Of a stretch of DNA of 32,026 bases, positions 16,206 to 23,184 are shown piece by piece (within the stretch, counting starts at the first letter, position 1; the number at the start of each line of letters is the position of its first letter). The position numbers were made by a program, and so were the translations under genes. This stretch comes from Actinomadura sp. 7K507. Lineage in GTDB: Bacteria; Actinomycetota; Actinomycetes; Streptosporangiales; Streptosporangiaceae. The notes beneath the pieces were generated by a model, which was given only the letters and a program-made list of their open reading frames with translations, ran no database searches and was not told where the DNA came from. The stretch spans positions 1 to 32,026 of the forward strand of contig NZ_SMKK01000094.1 of the NCBI RefSeq assembly GCF_004348425.1. Direction: 5' to 3'.

Positions 16206-17411
16206 ATGCCGAACGATCTGTTCTCTCCAGCGATGCGGTTGCTCGGCTGGGCCGTGCACGGCACCTTCCTTGTGCTGCTCACGATCGCCCTGTTGCGCAC
16301 GCTGCACGACGAGGGCACGGGGTTCGCCGCCGGCGGTCTCGTTCTCGGAATCGTCTACATCGGCGGAGTGGTCCAGGCCGGGCGTGACCGGCGTCCTCAC
16401 CCGGTCGCCGCCCGGGTATGGATCGCGGCGCTCACCGCGACCTGGGCGGGGCTGGCCCTGGCCTCTCCCGACTTCGTCTGGTTGGCCTTCCCGCTGTTCT
16501 TCCTCTACCTGCATCTGCTGCCACTGGCCGCCGCGCTGCCCGGTGTGGTGCTGCTTACGGCCGCCGCGATCGGGGCAGCGGCCTGGCACGGCGGCAGCGT
16601 CACGCTCGCGGAGGTGCTCGGCCCGAGCATCGGCGCGTCCGTCGCCACCCTCATGGCCCTCGCCTACCAGGCGCTCCACCGGGAGAGCGAGCAGCGCCGC
16701 CGGCTCATCGAGGACCTGGTCCGGACGCGCGAGAAACTGCTCGGGGCCGAAGCCGACGCGGCGCGCCTCACCGAGCGTGAGCGGCTGGCCCGCGAGATCC
16801 ACGACACCCTCGCCCAGGGAATGTCGAGCATCATCCTGCTGCTGCGCGCCGCGCGGCGCGACCTGGACACCGGCCGCGACGCCGCGCGGGGCCGGCTGCT
16901 GGAGGCCGAACAAGCCGCCGCGGAGAACCTCGAAGAGGCCCGCAACTTCGTGCGCGCCCTGGCGCCGCCCGCTCTGCAGCGGTCGTCCCTGCCCGACGCC
17001 CTGCGCCGGATCACCGGGTCCGCGGCGGCCCGTTCCGCGGCCCGGATCCGTTTCGAGACATCCGGGGCTCCCGCCGAGCTGCCGGTCGATTACGAGGTGG
17101 CGCTGCTGCGCATCGCTCAGGGAGCCCTGGGGAACGCCGCCAGGCACTCCGGCGCCGAGAACGTCGGAGTGACGCTGACCTATCTTGACGACATGGTGGT
17201 GCTGGACGTCTTCGACGACGGGTGCGGCTTCGAGCCCGCGGACGCCCCCGGACGGCCGCCGGAGGACGGAGCGGGCACGGGATACGGGCTTCAGGCGATG
17301 TGCGACCGCGCACGCGCGCTGGGCGGGACGCTCACCGTCGAGTCGGCTCCGCGGGAGGGGACGGCCGTGGTGGCGGCATTGCCGATGCCCGGCGGCGATG
17401 AGCGGCGATGA
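16206..17411 (+). CDS. Sensor histidine kinase (NarL-system type, HisKA_3)
   Basis: The product has 401 residues. About four membrane helices fill residues 10-160 with little between them, so it probably senses within or near the membrane. The dimerisation helix carries ERLAREIHDTLAQGMSSI, with the phosphorylated histidine at 199. The ATP-binding domain has the N box in IAQGALGNAARHSGA and glycine motifs in FDDGCGFE and GYGLQAMCDRA. Its stop overlaps the response-regulator start by four bases. The layout matches the DesK/LiaS-like kinases that control neighbouring ABC exporters. Control of the divergent transporter genes is inferred from position only. A weak ribosome-binding site precedes the ATG. 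Confidence 0.94.
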   Translation: MPNDLFSPAMRLLGWAVHGTFLVLLTIALLRTLHDEGTGFAAGGLVLGIVYIGGVVQAGRDRRPHPVAARVWIAALTATWAGLALASPDFVWLAFPLFFLYLHLLPLAAALPGVVLLTAAAIGAAAWHGGSVTLAEVLGPSIGASVATLMALAYQALHRESEQRRRLIEDLVRTREKLLGAEADAARLTERERLAREIHDTLAQGMSSIILLLRAARRDLDTGRDAARGRLLEAEQAAAENLEEARNFVRALAPPALQRSSLPDALRRITGSAAARSAARIRFETSGAPAELPVDYEVALLRIAQGALGNAARHSGAENVGVTLTYLDDMVVLDVFDDGCGFEPADAPGRPPEDGAGTGYGLQAMCDRARALGGTLTVESAPREGTAVVAALPMPGGDERR

Positions 17412-18043
17412 GCGGACGGATCCGGATCCTGCTGGTCGACGACCATCCCGTGGTCCGCTCCGGGATCCGCGCGATGCTCGCGGACCAGCCCGACTTCGAA
17501 CTGGTCGGCGAGGCCGCGACCGGGGAGGAGGGTGTCGCCGAAGCGCGCCGCCTCATCCCCGACGTCGTCCTGATGGACCTGCAACTCGGCGCCGGCATCC
17601 ACGGCAGCGAAGCCACCCGGCAGCTCACCTCCGGGGCCGGCGCGCCCCGCGTCCTGGTGCTCACCACCTTCGACACCGACTCCGACATCCTCGCCGCCGT
17701 CGAGGCCGGCGCCACCGGCTACCTGCTCAAGGACGCGCCCCAGTCCAAGCTGTTCGCCGCCATCCGGTCGGCCGCCGCCGGCGACAGCGCGCTCGCGCCC
17801 AGCGTCGCCTCACGCCTCCTCGGCCGCATGCGCTCCCCCACCGCGACACTGACCGCGCGGGAGCTGGAGGTGCTGCGACTGGTCGCCGAAGGGCTCTCCA
17901 ACCGGCAGATCAGCAAGCGGCTGTTCCTCAGCGAGACCACCATCAAGACGCACCTGGTCCACATCTACGCCAAACTCGACGTCGACTCCCGCACGGCCGC
18001 GGTCGCCGCCGCCACCCGGCGCGGCCTCATCAGGTCATCCTGA
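17408..18043 (+). CDS. NarL/LuxR-family response regulator
   Basis: The product has 211 residues. The receiver domain has the acidic pair D11-D12, the phosphorylation site D57 in DVVLMDLQLG, the threonine in VLVLTTFDTD and the lysine in YLLKDAP. A C-terminal LuxR helix-turn-helix domain follows: LTARELEVLRLVAEGLSNRQ and LFLSETTIKTHLVHIYAKLD. It starts inside the stop codon of the kinase gene (ATGA), so the two are produced together and are presumably cognate partners. The likely target is the 165-base divergent promoter region next to the transporter genes. Confidence 0.95.
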   Translation: MSGRIRILLVDDHPVVRSGIRAMLADQPDFELVGEAATGEEGVAEARRLIPDVVLMDLQLGAGIHGSEATRQLTSGAGAPRVLVLTTFDTDSDILAAVEAGATGYLLKDAPQSKLFAAIRSAAAGDSALAPSVASRLLGRMRSPTATLTARELEVLRLVAEGLSNRQISKRLFLSETTIKTHLVHIYAKLDVDSRTAAVAAATRRGLIRSS

Positions 18044-18171
18044 CAAGGCCGCGGCGACCCGGGTCTCGTCGATCAGCGTTCGCTGGACGCAGCGGCCGCC
18101 GCTGACCGGCTGCGGTTCCCGCCGTCGTCGCTGAGCACGATCAGCTCGAACAGCCGCAGTCGGCGCCGCGC

Positions 18172-18590
18172 TCCTTGTGGACCCACGACAACGTGGTGTC
18201 GATGCTGGCGGCGAGCGCGATGCTCCGGCTGCTGCCCATGCTTCCCGTGCAGGGTCTCGTCCAGAACTTGTGCTTCGACCTGTCCCAGCTGGCCCTGGTA
18301 CACGACCGGGTCGACGATTCGGAGACCGCCCGCCCGCGCACGTTCGACCGCCGCGGCCTCGCCCGGTTCGTGGTCTGTATGGGGCCGGTCGGCGCGCTGT
18401 TCGACCTGGCGGCGTTCGGGCTCTTCTGGTGAGTGCTGGACGCCGGGGGCGGGCACGAGGGGGAGCGAATGTTCCACACCGGCTGGTTCACCGAGAACCT
18501 CGTCGCGCTGGGCGTGGCGATGCTGCTGCTGCGCGGCCGGGGCCGGGGGCGCCCCGCGTGCGGCATGGCCCGTCTGGGCCGCTGCCGCTG
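18172..18590 (+). pseudogene. Fragment of a Mg2+-transporting P-type ATPase (MgtA-like), C-terminal membrane part
   Basis: The frame reads NVVSMLAASAMLRLLPMLPV, QGLVQNLCFDLSQLAL and FDRRGLARFVVCMGPVGALF. These match the C-terminal membrane helices of MgtA, whose usual pattern is LPFLPMLPxQLLxQN. A TGA at 18430-18432 interrupts the frame after FGLFW, where relatives continue. Beyond it the same frame still matches with MFHTGWFTENLVALGVAMLL. The rest of the ATPase, with the phosphorylation and nucleotide-binding domains, is absent. It is a dead remnant of magnesium uptake. Between 18044 and 18171 nothing else was recognised. Confidence 0.8.
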
Positions 18591-18661
18591 ACGGCGCTGC
18601 CGCTCCTCGCAGCGGACGCCCGACCTACCCAAGGCGGGCCCCGCCGGCACGACGGGGCCTT

Positions 18662-18693
18662 GTGGACGGGGCCTCGCGGACGGCCCCGTCCAC
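18662..18693. terminator. Hairpin terminator after the TerD gene
   Basis: GTGGACGGGGCC (18662-18673) and GGCCCCGTCCAC (18682-18693) pair perfectly over 12 bp around an eight-base loop. The hairpin begins 9 bases beyond the minus-strand TerD stop. It has no T tract. Confidence 0.75.
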
Positions 18694-18702
18694 GGGCGGC
18701 CG

Positions 18703-19278
18703 TCAGGCGTTGACGCCGAAGTCCTTCGCCACCCCCGAGAGTCCGGAGGCGTATCCCTGGCCGACGGCGCGGAACTTCCATTCGGCGCCGCTGCGGTAGA
18801 GCTCACCGAACACCATGGCCGTCTCGGTGGAGGCGTCCTCGCTGAGGTCGTAGCGGGCGAGTTCGGAGTCGTCGGCCTGGTTGACGACGCGGATGAAGGC
18901 GTTGCGGACCTGGCCGAAGCTCTGCCCGCGACCGTCCCCGTCGTGGATCGACACCGGGAAGGTGATGCGGTCGATCTCGGCGGGCACCGACGCCAGGTTC
19001 ACCTTGATCTGCTCGTCGTCGCCCTCGCCCTCTCCGGTGAGGTTGTCGCCGGTGTGCTCGACCGAACCATCCGGGCTGCGCAGGTTGTTGAAGAACACGA
19101 AGTGCTGGTCGGAGGGGACCGTGCCCGCCTCGTTCAGCAGCAGGGCGCTGGCGTCCAGGTCGAAGTCGGTCCCGGTGGTCGTGCGCACGTCCCACCCCAG
19201 GCCCACCGTGATCGCCGTCAGGCCCGGCGCCTCCTTGGACAGGGAGACGTTGCCGCCCTTGGACAGGCTGACACCCAT
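18703..19278 (-). CDS. terD: TerD-family protein (tellurium resistance/stress response)
   Basis: The product has 191 residues, the standard TerD length. Typical features are the start MGVSLSKGGNVSLSKEAPGL, VGLGWDVR, the calcium-binding stretch DFDLDASALLLNE, FFNNLRSPDGSVEHTGDN and DDEQIKVNL, and the end SGAEWKFRAVGQGYASGL. TerD proteins bind Ca2+ and belong to a cytoplasmic, membrane-associated stress system that gives tellurite resistance in some bacteria. Actinobacteria carry several copies, so tellurite need not be the natural signal. The ATG at 19278 follows GAGGAGAATTCC, a good ribosome-binding site. No other ter gene is adjacent. A BlaI/CopY-like operator lies 27 bases upstream. Confidence 0.95.
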   Translation of the reverse strand: MGVSLSKGGNVSLSKEAPGLTAITVGLGWDVRTTTGTDFDLDASALLLNEAGTVPSDQHFVFFNNLRSPDGSVEHTGDNLTGEGEGDDEQIKVNLASVPAEIDRITFPVSIHDGDGRGQSFGQVRNAFIRVVNQADDSELARYDLSEDASTETAMVFGELYRSGAEWKFRAVGQGYASGLSGVAKDFGVNA

Positions 19279-19304
19279 GGAATTCTCCTCTCACGGATCT
19301 ATTA

Positions 19305-19316
19305 CTACAGTTGTAG
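19305..19316. promoter_or_regulatory. BlaI/CopY-like operator upstream of terD
   Basis: The palindrome CTACA-GT-TGTAG at 19305-19316 contains TACANNTGTA, the core known for BlaI/MecI/CopY repressors. Further bases at 19303-19304 (TA) extend the left arm toward TACTACA. It lies 27 bases before the terD start codon, where a repressor would block transcription. No BlaI-type gene is in the window. Confidence 0.45.
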
Positions 19317-19592
19317 CAGCTTGGAGCTGGCCGGACGCACAATCTCACCGGTTCGCGGGTGTTCCCGTCATTGTCGACGATCACCCAGTCCACCTGGGCC
19401 CTGGTCGAGGCGTCCGGGCTATCGACCACGACCGCCAACGCGGCGGCCATACCGGGCATCACTCCCGAGCACCGCAGCACCGCGTCCTGCCCAGCCCGCC
19501 GATGATCACAATCGCCCTTACCTTCGGCGCCCCGGGCCCGAGCGTCGCCGCGGGCGACGGCGCCCGCGCGCCGTCGGCGACGATCCGCGTCA
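19317..19592. other. Region without a supported gene
   Basis: A minus-strand frame (MPGMAAALAVVVDSPDASTR, then DWVIVDNDGNTREPVRLC) is open and looks slightly protein-like. It has no recognised family, and in a shifted frame it runs into terD. It may be debris of another gene. The terD promoter presumably overlaps the left end. Confidence 0.25.
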
Positions 19593-19930
19593 GAGCCGAC
19601 CGTCCTCGGGATCGATGTCGTTGACGTCGGCGATCTCCATCACCGCCGTGCCGACACCCCGGGGCGGAAGCCCTCCAGCAGCACGTCGGCCGTGTCGCAG
19701 AGGTCCAGCAGCGCCGCGACGGCCTCCGGGCGCTTCAGATCGAGCACGATCGACCGCTTGCCCCGGCCGAGCAGGTCGGCGGCCGGATCGAGCACGTCCA
19801 TGACGCCCCGGAAGGGACGGTCGGCGCGGAGCACGTCGGCGCCCATCTCGGCCAGGATCATCCCGGCGAACGGGCACGGCCCGATGCCGGCCAGCTCGAC
19901 CACCCGGACCCCGGCCAGCGGGCCGCCCGG
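19593..19930 (-). pseudogene. CaiB/BaiF-type CoA transferase, N-terminal fragment
   Basis: The fragment reads GVRVVELAGIGPCPFAGMIL and AEMGADVLRADRP, then GRGKRSIVLDLKRPEAVAAL and ADVLLEGFRPGV. This is the standard first 95 residues of class III CoA transferases and alpha-methylacyl-CoA racemases, with the R-S-I-x-L-D-L-K motif. The frame then stops at 19640, and in another frame an unrelated tail follows (AVMEIADVNDIDPEDGRL, stop at 19593). More than two thirds of the enzyme, including the second half of the active site, is missing. It directly follows a damaged dehydrogenase in the same frame, separated only by that gene's TGA. Confidence 0.82.
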
Positions 19931-19942
19931 CCCGGCCCCCCG

Positions 19943-20334
19943 TCACAGGCTCAGCCCGCCGCCGCAGACGAGGGTCTGGGCGCTGACGTAGTCGGACTCG
20001 GGCATGCGGAGCAGGTGCACCGCGCCGGCGGCCTCCTCGGGTGTGCCGGTGCGGCCGAGAGGGATCAGCTGCTCCGCCGTCGCCGGCAGCCCAGGGCTGA
20101 CACCGACCTTGATGCTGCGGCCCTCGACCTCGATGGTGCCGCCCACGACCTTGCGGCAGGCGACCGCGGCGCCGCCGCGCGACTCCACCATCTTGACCGT
20201 GCCCGCGGCCGGTTCGTCGTCCAGGTCGTTGCGACGACGTCGGCCCCGTCGGCGGCGAGCTTGAGCGCGATCTCCCGGCCGACCCCGCGTCCGGCGCCGG
20301 TCACCAGCGCGGTGCCTCCGTCCAGCTTTCCCAT
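19943..20334 (-). pseudogene. SDR-family dehydrogenase with frameshift and large internal deletion
   Basis: The start is intact: AAGGAG lies before ATG 20334, and MGKLDGGTALVTGAGRGVGR and EIALKLAADGADVVA give the cofactor fold. The frame then shifts, and the protein continues as EPAAGTVKMVESRGGAAVAC. At that point it jumps directly to the C-terminal part typical of acyl-CoA dehydrogenase-type SDRs: GTIEVEGRSIKVGVSPGLPA, IPLGRTGTPEEAAGAVHLLR and ESDYVSAQTLVCGGGLSL. The whole middle, with NNAG, the catalytic serine and the YxxxK motif (about 130 residues), is missing. The gene is dead. The neighbours suggest an origin in fatty-acid or steroid side-chain breakdown. Confidence 0.85.
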
Positions 20335-20368
20335 GGGGCTCCTTGGCAGGTGAGGGGTGTTCGCGGCG

Positions 20369-21943
20369 TCAGCCGCGCGACCGTGAGCGGCGGACGGCGA
20401 ATCCGATGGCGGCGATGGTCGCCGCGCCGCATAGCCAGGCGAAGACGTCGCCGGTCATGCGGTACAGGGTCGTCGTGCCGCGCGTGGGGACGTCCACGAT
20501 CCACGGCTCGTTGTCGCCGGGCGTGGTGTCCTGCTGTGCCAGGACGTTGCCTTGGTGGTCGAATGCCTGGGACGAGCCGTTGAAGTCCTGCCGCACCAGG
20601 GCGTAGCCGTTCTCGATGGCCCGCAGGCTCGCCATCTGGGTGTGGATGCGGCCCATCTCCGGCCAGTCGCCACCGGGGACGAGCATGATGTCGGCGTCGA
20701 CGCGCATCATGGCGGGGAAGTCCGCGTCGTAGCAGATGACGTTGGACACGCGGCCGTACGGCGTCTCCACCACGGGCGCCGGGCCCTTGCCCGGCTTGTA
20801 GCTTTCCAGCCCGGGGATGGGGTGACGCTTCTGGTACGTCCACAGCACCTCGCCGTCCGGGCCGAGGAGCACCGTCTGGTCCCGGCCGTAGGGGGCGTCG
20901 GGCAGATAGACGTTCACGGCGAGGTTGAGGTAGATGCCCTCCTGCCGGGCCAGCTCTCCGGCCTTGGCGAGGAACGCCGGCTCGTCGGCGGACCGCAGCC
21001 GCTGCGCGTTCTCCGACCAGAGGACGATCTTCGCGCCCGCCCTGGCCGCCTTCCGCGTGTCGGCGAACAGCTGCGCGGAGATCGCGTCGGCGGTGGCGCG
21101 CACCACCGCCGGATCCGCGCGGGATACGGCCTCGTGGTCGCCGATGTCCGTGCCGAGCAGCCGCTCGGCCTCCGCCAGCGTCGCCTTGGTCGGGTTGACG
21201 CCCGCCACGCGGACGGTCGGCGCCGTCGAGGCGGGAGCGAACGCGATCCGCGCCTGTCCGCCCACGATCACCAGGCCGAGCAGGGCGGCCACCGCGAAGG
21301 CGTACCTCGCGCTGCGCCACGAGATGCCGCGCTCCCACAGGTGGTTGGCTGCGGTTGCGACGACGCCGATGAGGAACGTGGCGGCGTACGGCCCGGCGAC
21401 CGACAGCACCTGGAGCAGCGCCAGGTTCGCGTGCTGGGTGACCGCGAGCAGCCCGTAGGCGGTACCGAACGGGTTGTAGGTGCCGAGCAGGAACGCGGTC
21501 GCGGTCAGCGCGGCGGGGAACGCGAGGAGCCGTCCGAGCGACCCCAGCCTCGGAGAGACGAAGCGGTCCACCGCGAAGGGCACGAGGCAGCCGGACGCGA
21601 GGCTCAGCACGCCGATGACCGTCAGGAAGGTCAGCGGCACCGCGAGCTGCACCACCCAGAACAGCCCGCCGGCGACACCCACCAGCCAGACCAGCGGCAG
21701 GCCCGTCAACGGCCGGCCGGTGCGCAGGAACCTGAGCAGGAAGATCTGGAAGCCCCACGCGGTCAGCGCCAGATCCCAGCGGCCGCCGACGGCGAAGAGC
21801 TGCAGGAGCAGGCCGAGGGCCAGCCAGAGGTACCGGCGGCGTTCCGGTGACAAGCTGTGGCCGGTGTCCCCGTCACCGTGCCGGGGCGCGGGTTCCGGAC
21901 GCTCGGTGGCGTCGGGCTCGGGCTTGGTCGTGCTGTCGCTCAT
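20369..21943 (-). CDS. lnt: Apolipoprotein N-acyltransferase (Lnt)
   Basis: The product has 524 residues. After a charged N-terminus (about 35 residues) come several membrane helices to about residue 228, then a nitrilase-like domain. The catalytic triad of Lnt is visible: E311 in VLWSENAQ, K372 in YQKRHPIPGLE and C404 in NVICYDADFP. A last helix is at the C-terminus. Lnt transfers a third acyl chain to the N-terminal cysteine of lipoproteins on the outer face of the cytoplasmic membrane. The start ATG at 21943 follows AGGAGGA. Many longer in-frame codons exist upstream, but they read as non-coding and overlap a thiolase remnant. The neighbours are acyl-CoA genes, not lipoprotein genes, so this may be an extra copy. 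Confidence 0.9.
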   Translation of the reverse strand: MSDSTTKPEPDATERPEPAPRHGDGDTGHSLSPERRRYLWLALGLLLQLFAVGGRWDLALTAWGFQIFLLRFLRTGRPLTGLPLVWLVGVAGGLFWVVQLAVPLTFLTVIGVLSLASGCLVPFAVDRFVSPRLGSLGRLLAFPAALTATAFLLGTYNPFGTAYGLLAVTQHANLALLQVLSVAGPYAATFLIGVVATAANHLWERGISWRSARYAFAVAALLGLVIVGGQARIAFAPASTAPTVRVAGVNPTKATLAEAERLLGTDIGDHEAVSRADPAVVRATADAISAQLFADTRKAARAGAKIVLWSENAQRLRSADEPAFLAKAGELARQEGIYLNLAVNVYLPDAPYGRDQTVLLGPDGEVLWTYQKRHPIPGLESYKPGKGPAPVVETPYGRVSNVICYDADFPAMMRVDADIMLVPGGDWPEMGRIHTQMASLRAIENGYALVRQDFNGSSQAFDHQGNVLAQQDTTPGDNEPWIVDVPTRGTTTLYRMTGDVFAWLCGAATIAAIGFAVRRSRSRG

Positions 21944-21956
21944 TGAGTCCTCCTGG

Positions 21957-22085
21957 TCACCGCTCGGCGGGCCGGTAGGCCGTGACGACGGCGGCGCCGC
22001 CGAGGCCGATGTCGTGTGCGAGCGCGACGCCCGACCGGGACGCGGCCGAGGGGGCCTGGCGGGCGCACATACCGGCGAAGTTACG
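21957..22085 (-). pseudogene. Thiolase C-terminal remnant
   Basis: The last 27 codons read RSGVALAHDIGLGGAAVVTA and YRPAER, the usual end of thiolases and SCP-x-like lipid-transfer thiolases (GLxHNxGLGGAxVVTxYR). The preceding residues are only partly similar, and no start, active-site cysteine or acyl-CoA loop is present. It ends 14 bases before the lnt start. It is probably the tail of a thiolase gene whose body was deleted. Confidence 0.65.
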
Positions 22086-22191
22086 GATCTCCGCCCGCCC
22101 GGCCGAGCACCGCGCCTCGCACATTCCATGACCGCCGCGCGCAGGCGGCCCGCGGCCCACCGGGCGCTCGTGCGAGCGTTATGGTGCGTTC

Positions 22192-23184
22192 GTGAGCAGG
22201 TCGGCGCTGCTGCCGGGGGACGTCGCCCGGCGGCTGGTGCGCATCGGTGAGCGGCAGGGTTTGGACGCGGCGTCACTGCTGCGGCGCGCGGGTCTGCCCG
22301 CGAGCGCCGCGGACCCGGCCGGTGGTGCCGCCGTGACGGTCGCCCAGGTGTCGGAATTGACCCAGGAGCTGTGGATCCTGACCGGAGACGAGCTTTTCGG
22401 GCTGGGGCCGCCTGTCCGCCTGGGCGCGTTCCAGCTCATGATGCGCTCGGTGATCCACGTCCCGGACCTGCGGGCGGCGCTGCAACGGCTGGCCGAGGCC
22501 GGCGAGGTGCTGGGCACGCCCCGGCTGCGCGTGACGGCGGGGGACGCGCTCGTCGAAGTGGAGATCGACGTCAGCCGGCTGGACGATCCGGACCATCTGG
22601 GCGGCGAGCTCCTCGCCACGCTGATCCACCGGGTCCTGGGCTGGCTGATCGGCCGGCGGATCGCCCTGCGCGAGCTGCGCCTGCCCTGGCCGTCCACCGG
22701 GTCCGCGGCGGACTACGAGATCGTATTCGGCCGGCATCCGGTGTTCGACGCCGGCGGGCTGGTGCTGGCTTTCGACCGCGGCCTGCTGACCGCGCCGCTG
22801 GTGCGGGACGAGCGGCAGCTCGCCGACTACCTCGCCGACCAGCCGAACGTGTGGTTCGCGACCCGCGACTACGGGTCGTCCACCGCGGACCAGGTGCGCG
22901 GGATCCTCGTGCGCGGGTTGAGCGGCCATTGGCCGGTGCCCGGCGACATCGCCGCGCGGCTCAACATGAGCACGCAGCACCTGCGCAGGCTCCTGCGGGC
23001 CGAGCACACCTCGATCGGCCAGCTCAAGGAGGATCTGCTGCGGGAGGCCGCCGTCGCCAGCCTGGCCCGCGGTGAGGAGTCCGTCGAGGAGCTGGCGAGG
23101 CGGCTGGGGTTCTCCGAGGCGAGCGCGTTCCGGCGCGCGTTCCGCCGGTGGACCGGGCAGCCGCCCGGTGCCTATCGCCGGTAG
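22192..23184 (+). CDS. AraC-family transcriptional regulator
   Basis: The product has 330 residues. The N-terminal 200 residues resemble the arabinose-binding-like domain of OruR/VirS-type AraC regulators (DAASLLRRAGLPAS, then GAFQLMMRSVIHVPDLRAAL and FGRHPVFDAGGLVLAFDRGL). The C-terminal AraC domain has two helix-turn-helix units: DIAARLNMSTQHLRRLLRAE and ELARRLGFSEASAFRRAFRR, ending WTGQPPGAYRR. Regulators of this class often sit next to acyl-CoA genes and respond to lipid-derived ligands. The GTG at 22192 is chosen because the nearby ATG at 22181 meets a stop after four codons. The 3' end overlaps the convergent acyl-CoA synthetase gene by 13 bases. Confidence 0.93.
   Translation: MSRSALLPGDVARRLVRIGERQGLDAASLLRRAGLPASAADPAGGAAVTVAQVSELTQELWILTGDELFGLGPPVRLGAFQLMMRSVIHVPDLRAALQRLAEAGEVLGTPRLRVTAGDALVEVEIDVSRLDDPDHLGGELLATLIHRVLGWLIGRRIALRELRLPWPSTGSAADYEIVFGRHPVFDAGGLVLAFDRGLLTAPLVRDERQLADYLADQPNVWFATRDYGSSTADQVRGILVRGLSGHWPVPGDIAARLNMSTQHLRRLLRAEHTSIGQLKEDLLREAAVASLARGEESVEELARRLGFSEASAFRRAFRRWTGQPPGAYRR

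Noticed and set aside
20301..21758. A 485-codon minus-strand frame overlapping lnt
   Set aside because: It is very rich in Arg, Pro and Gly with no domain, and runs out of frame with the intact lnt gene, which has its catalytic triad.
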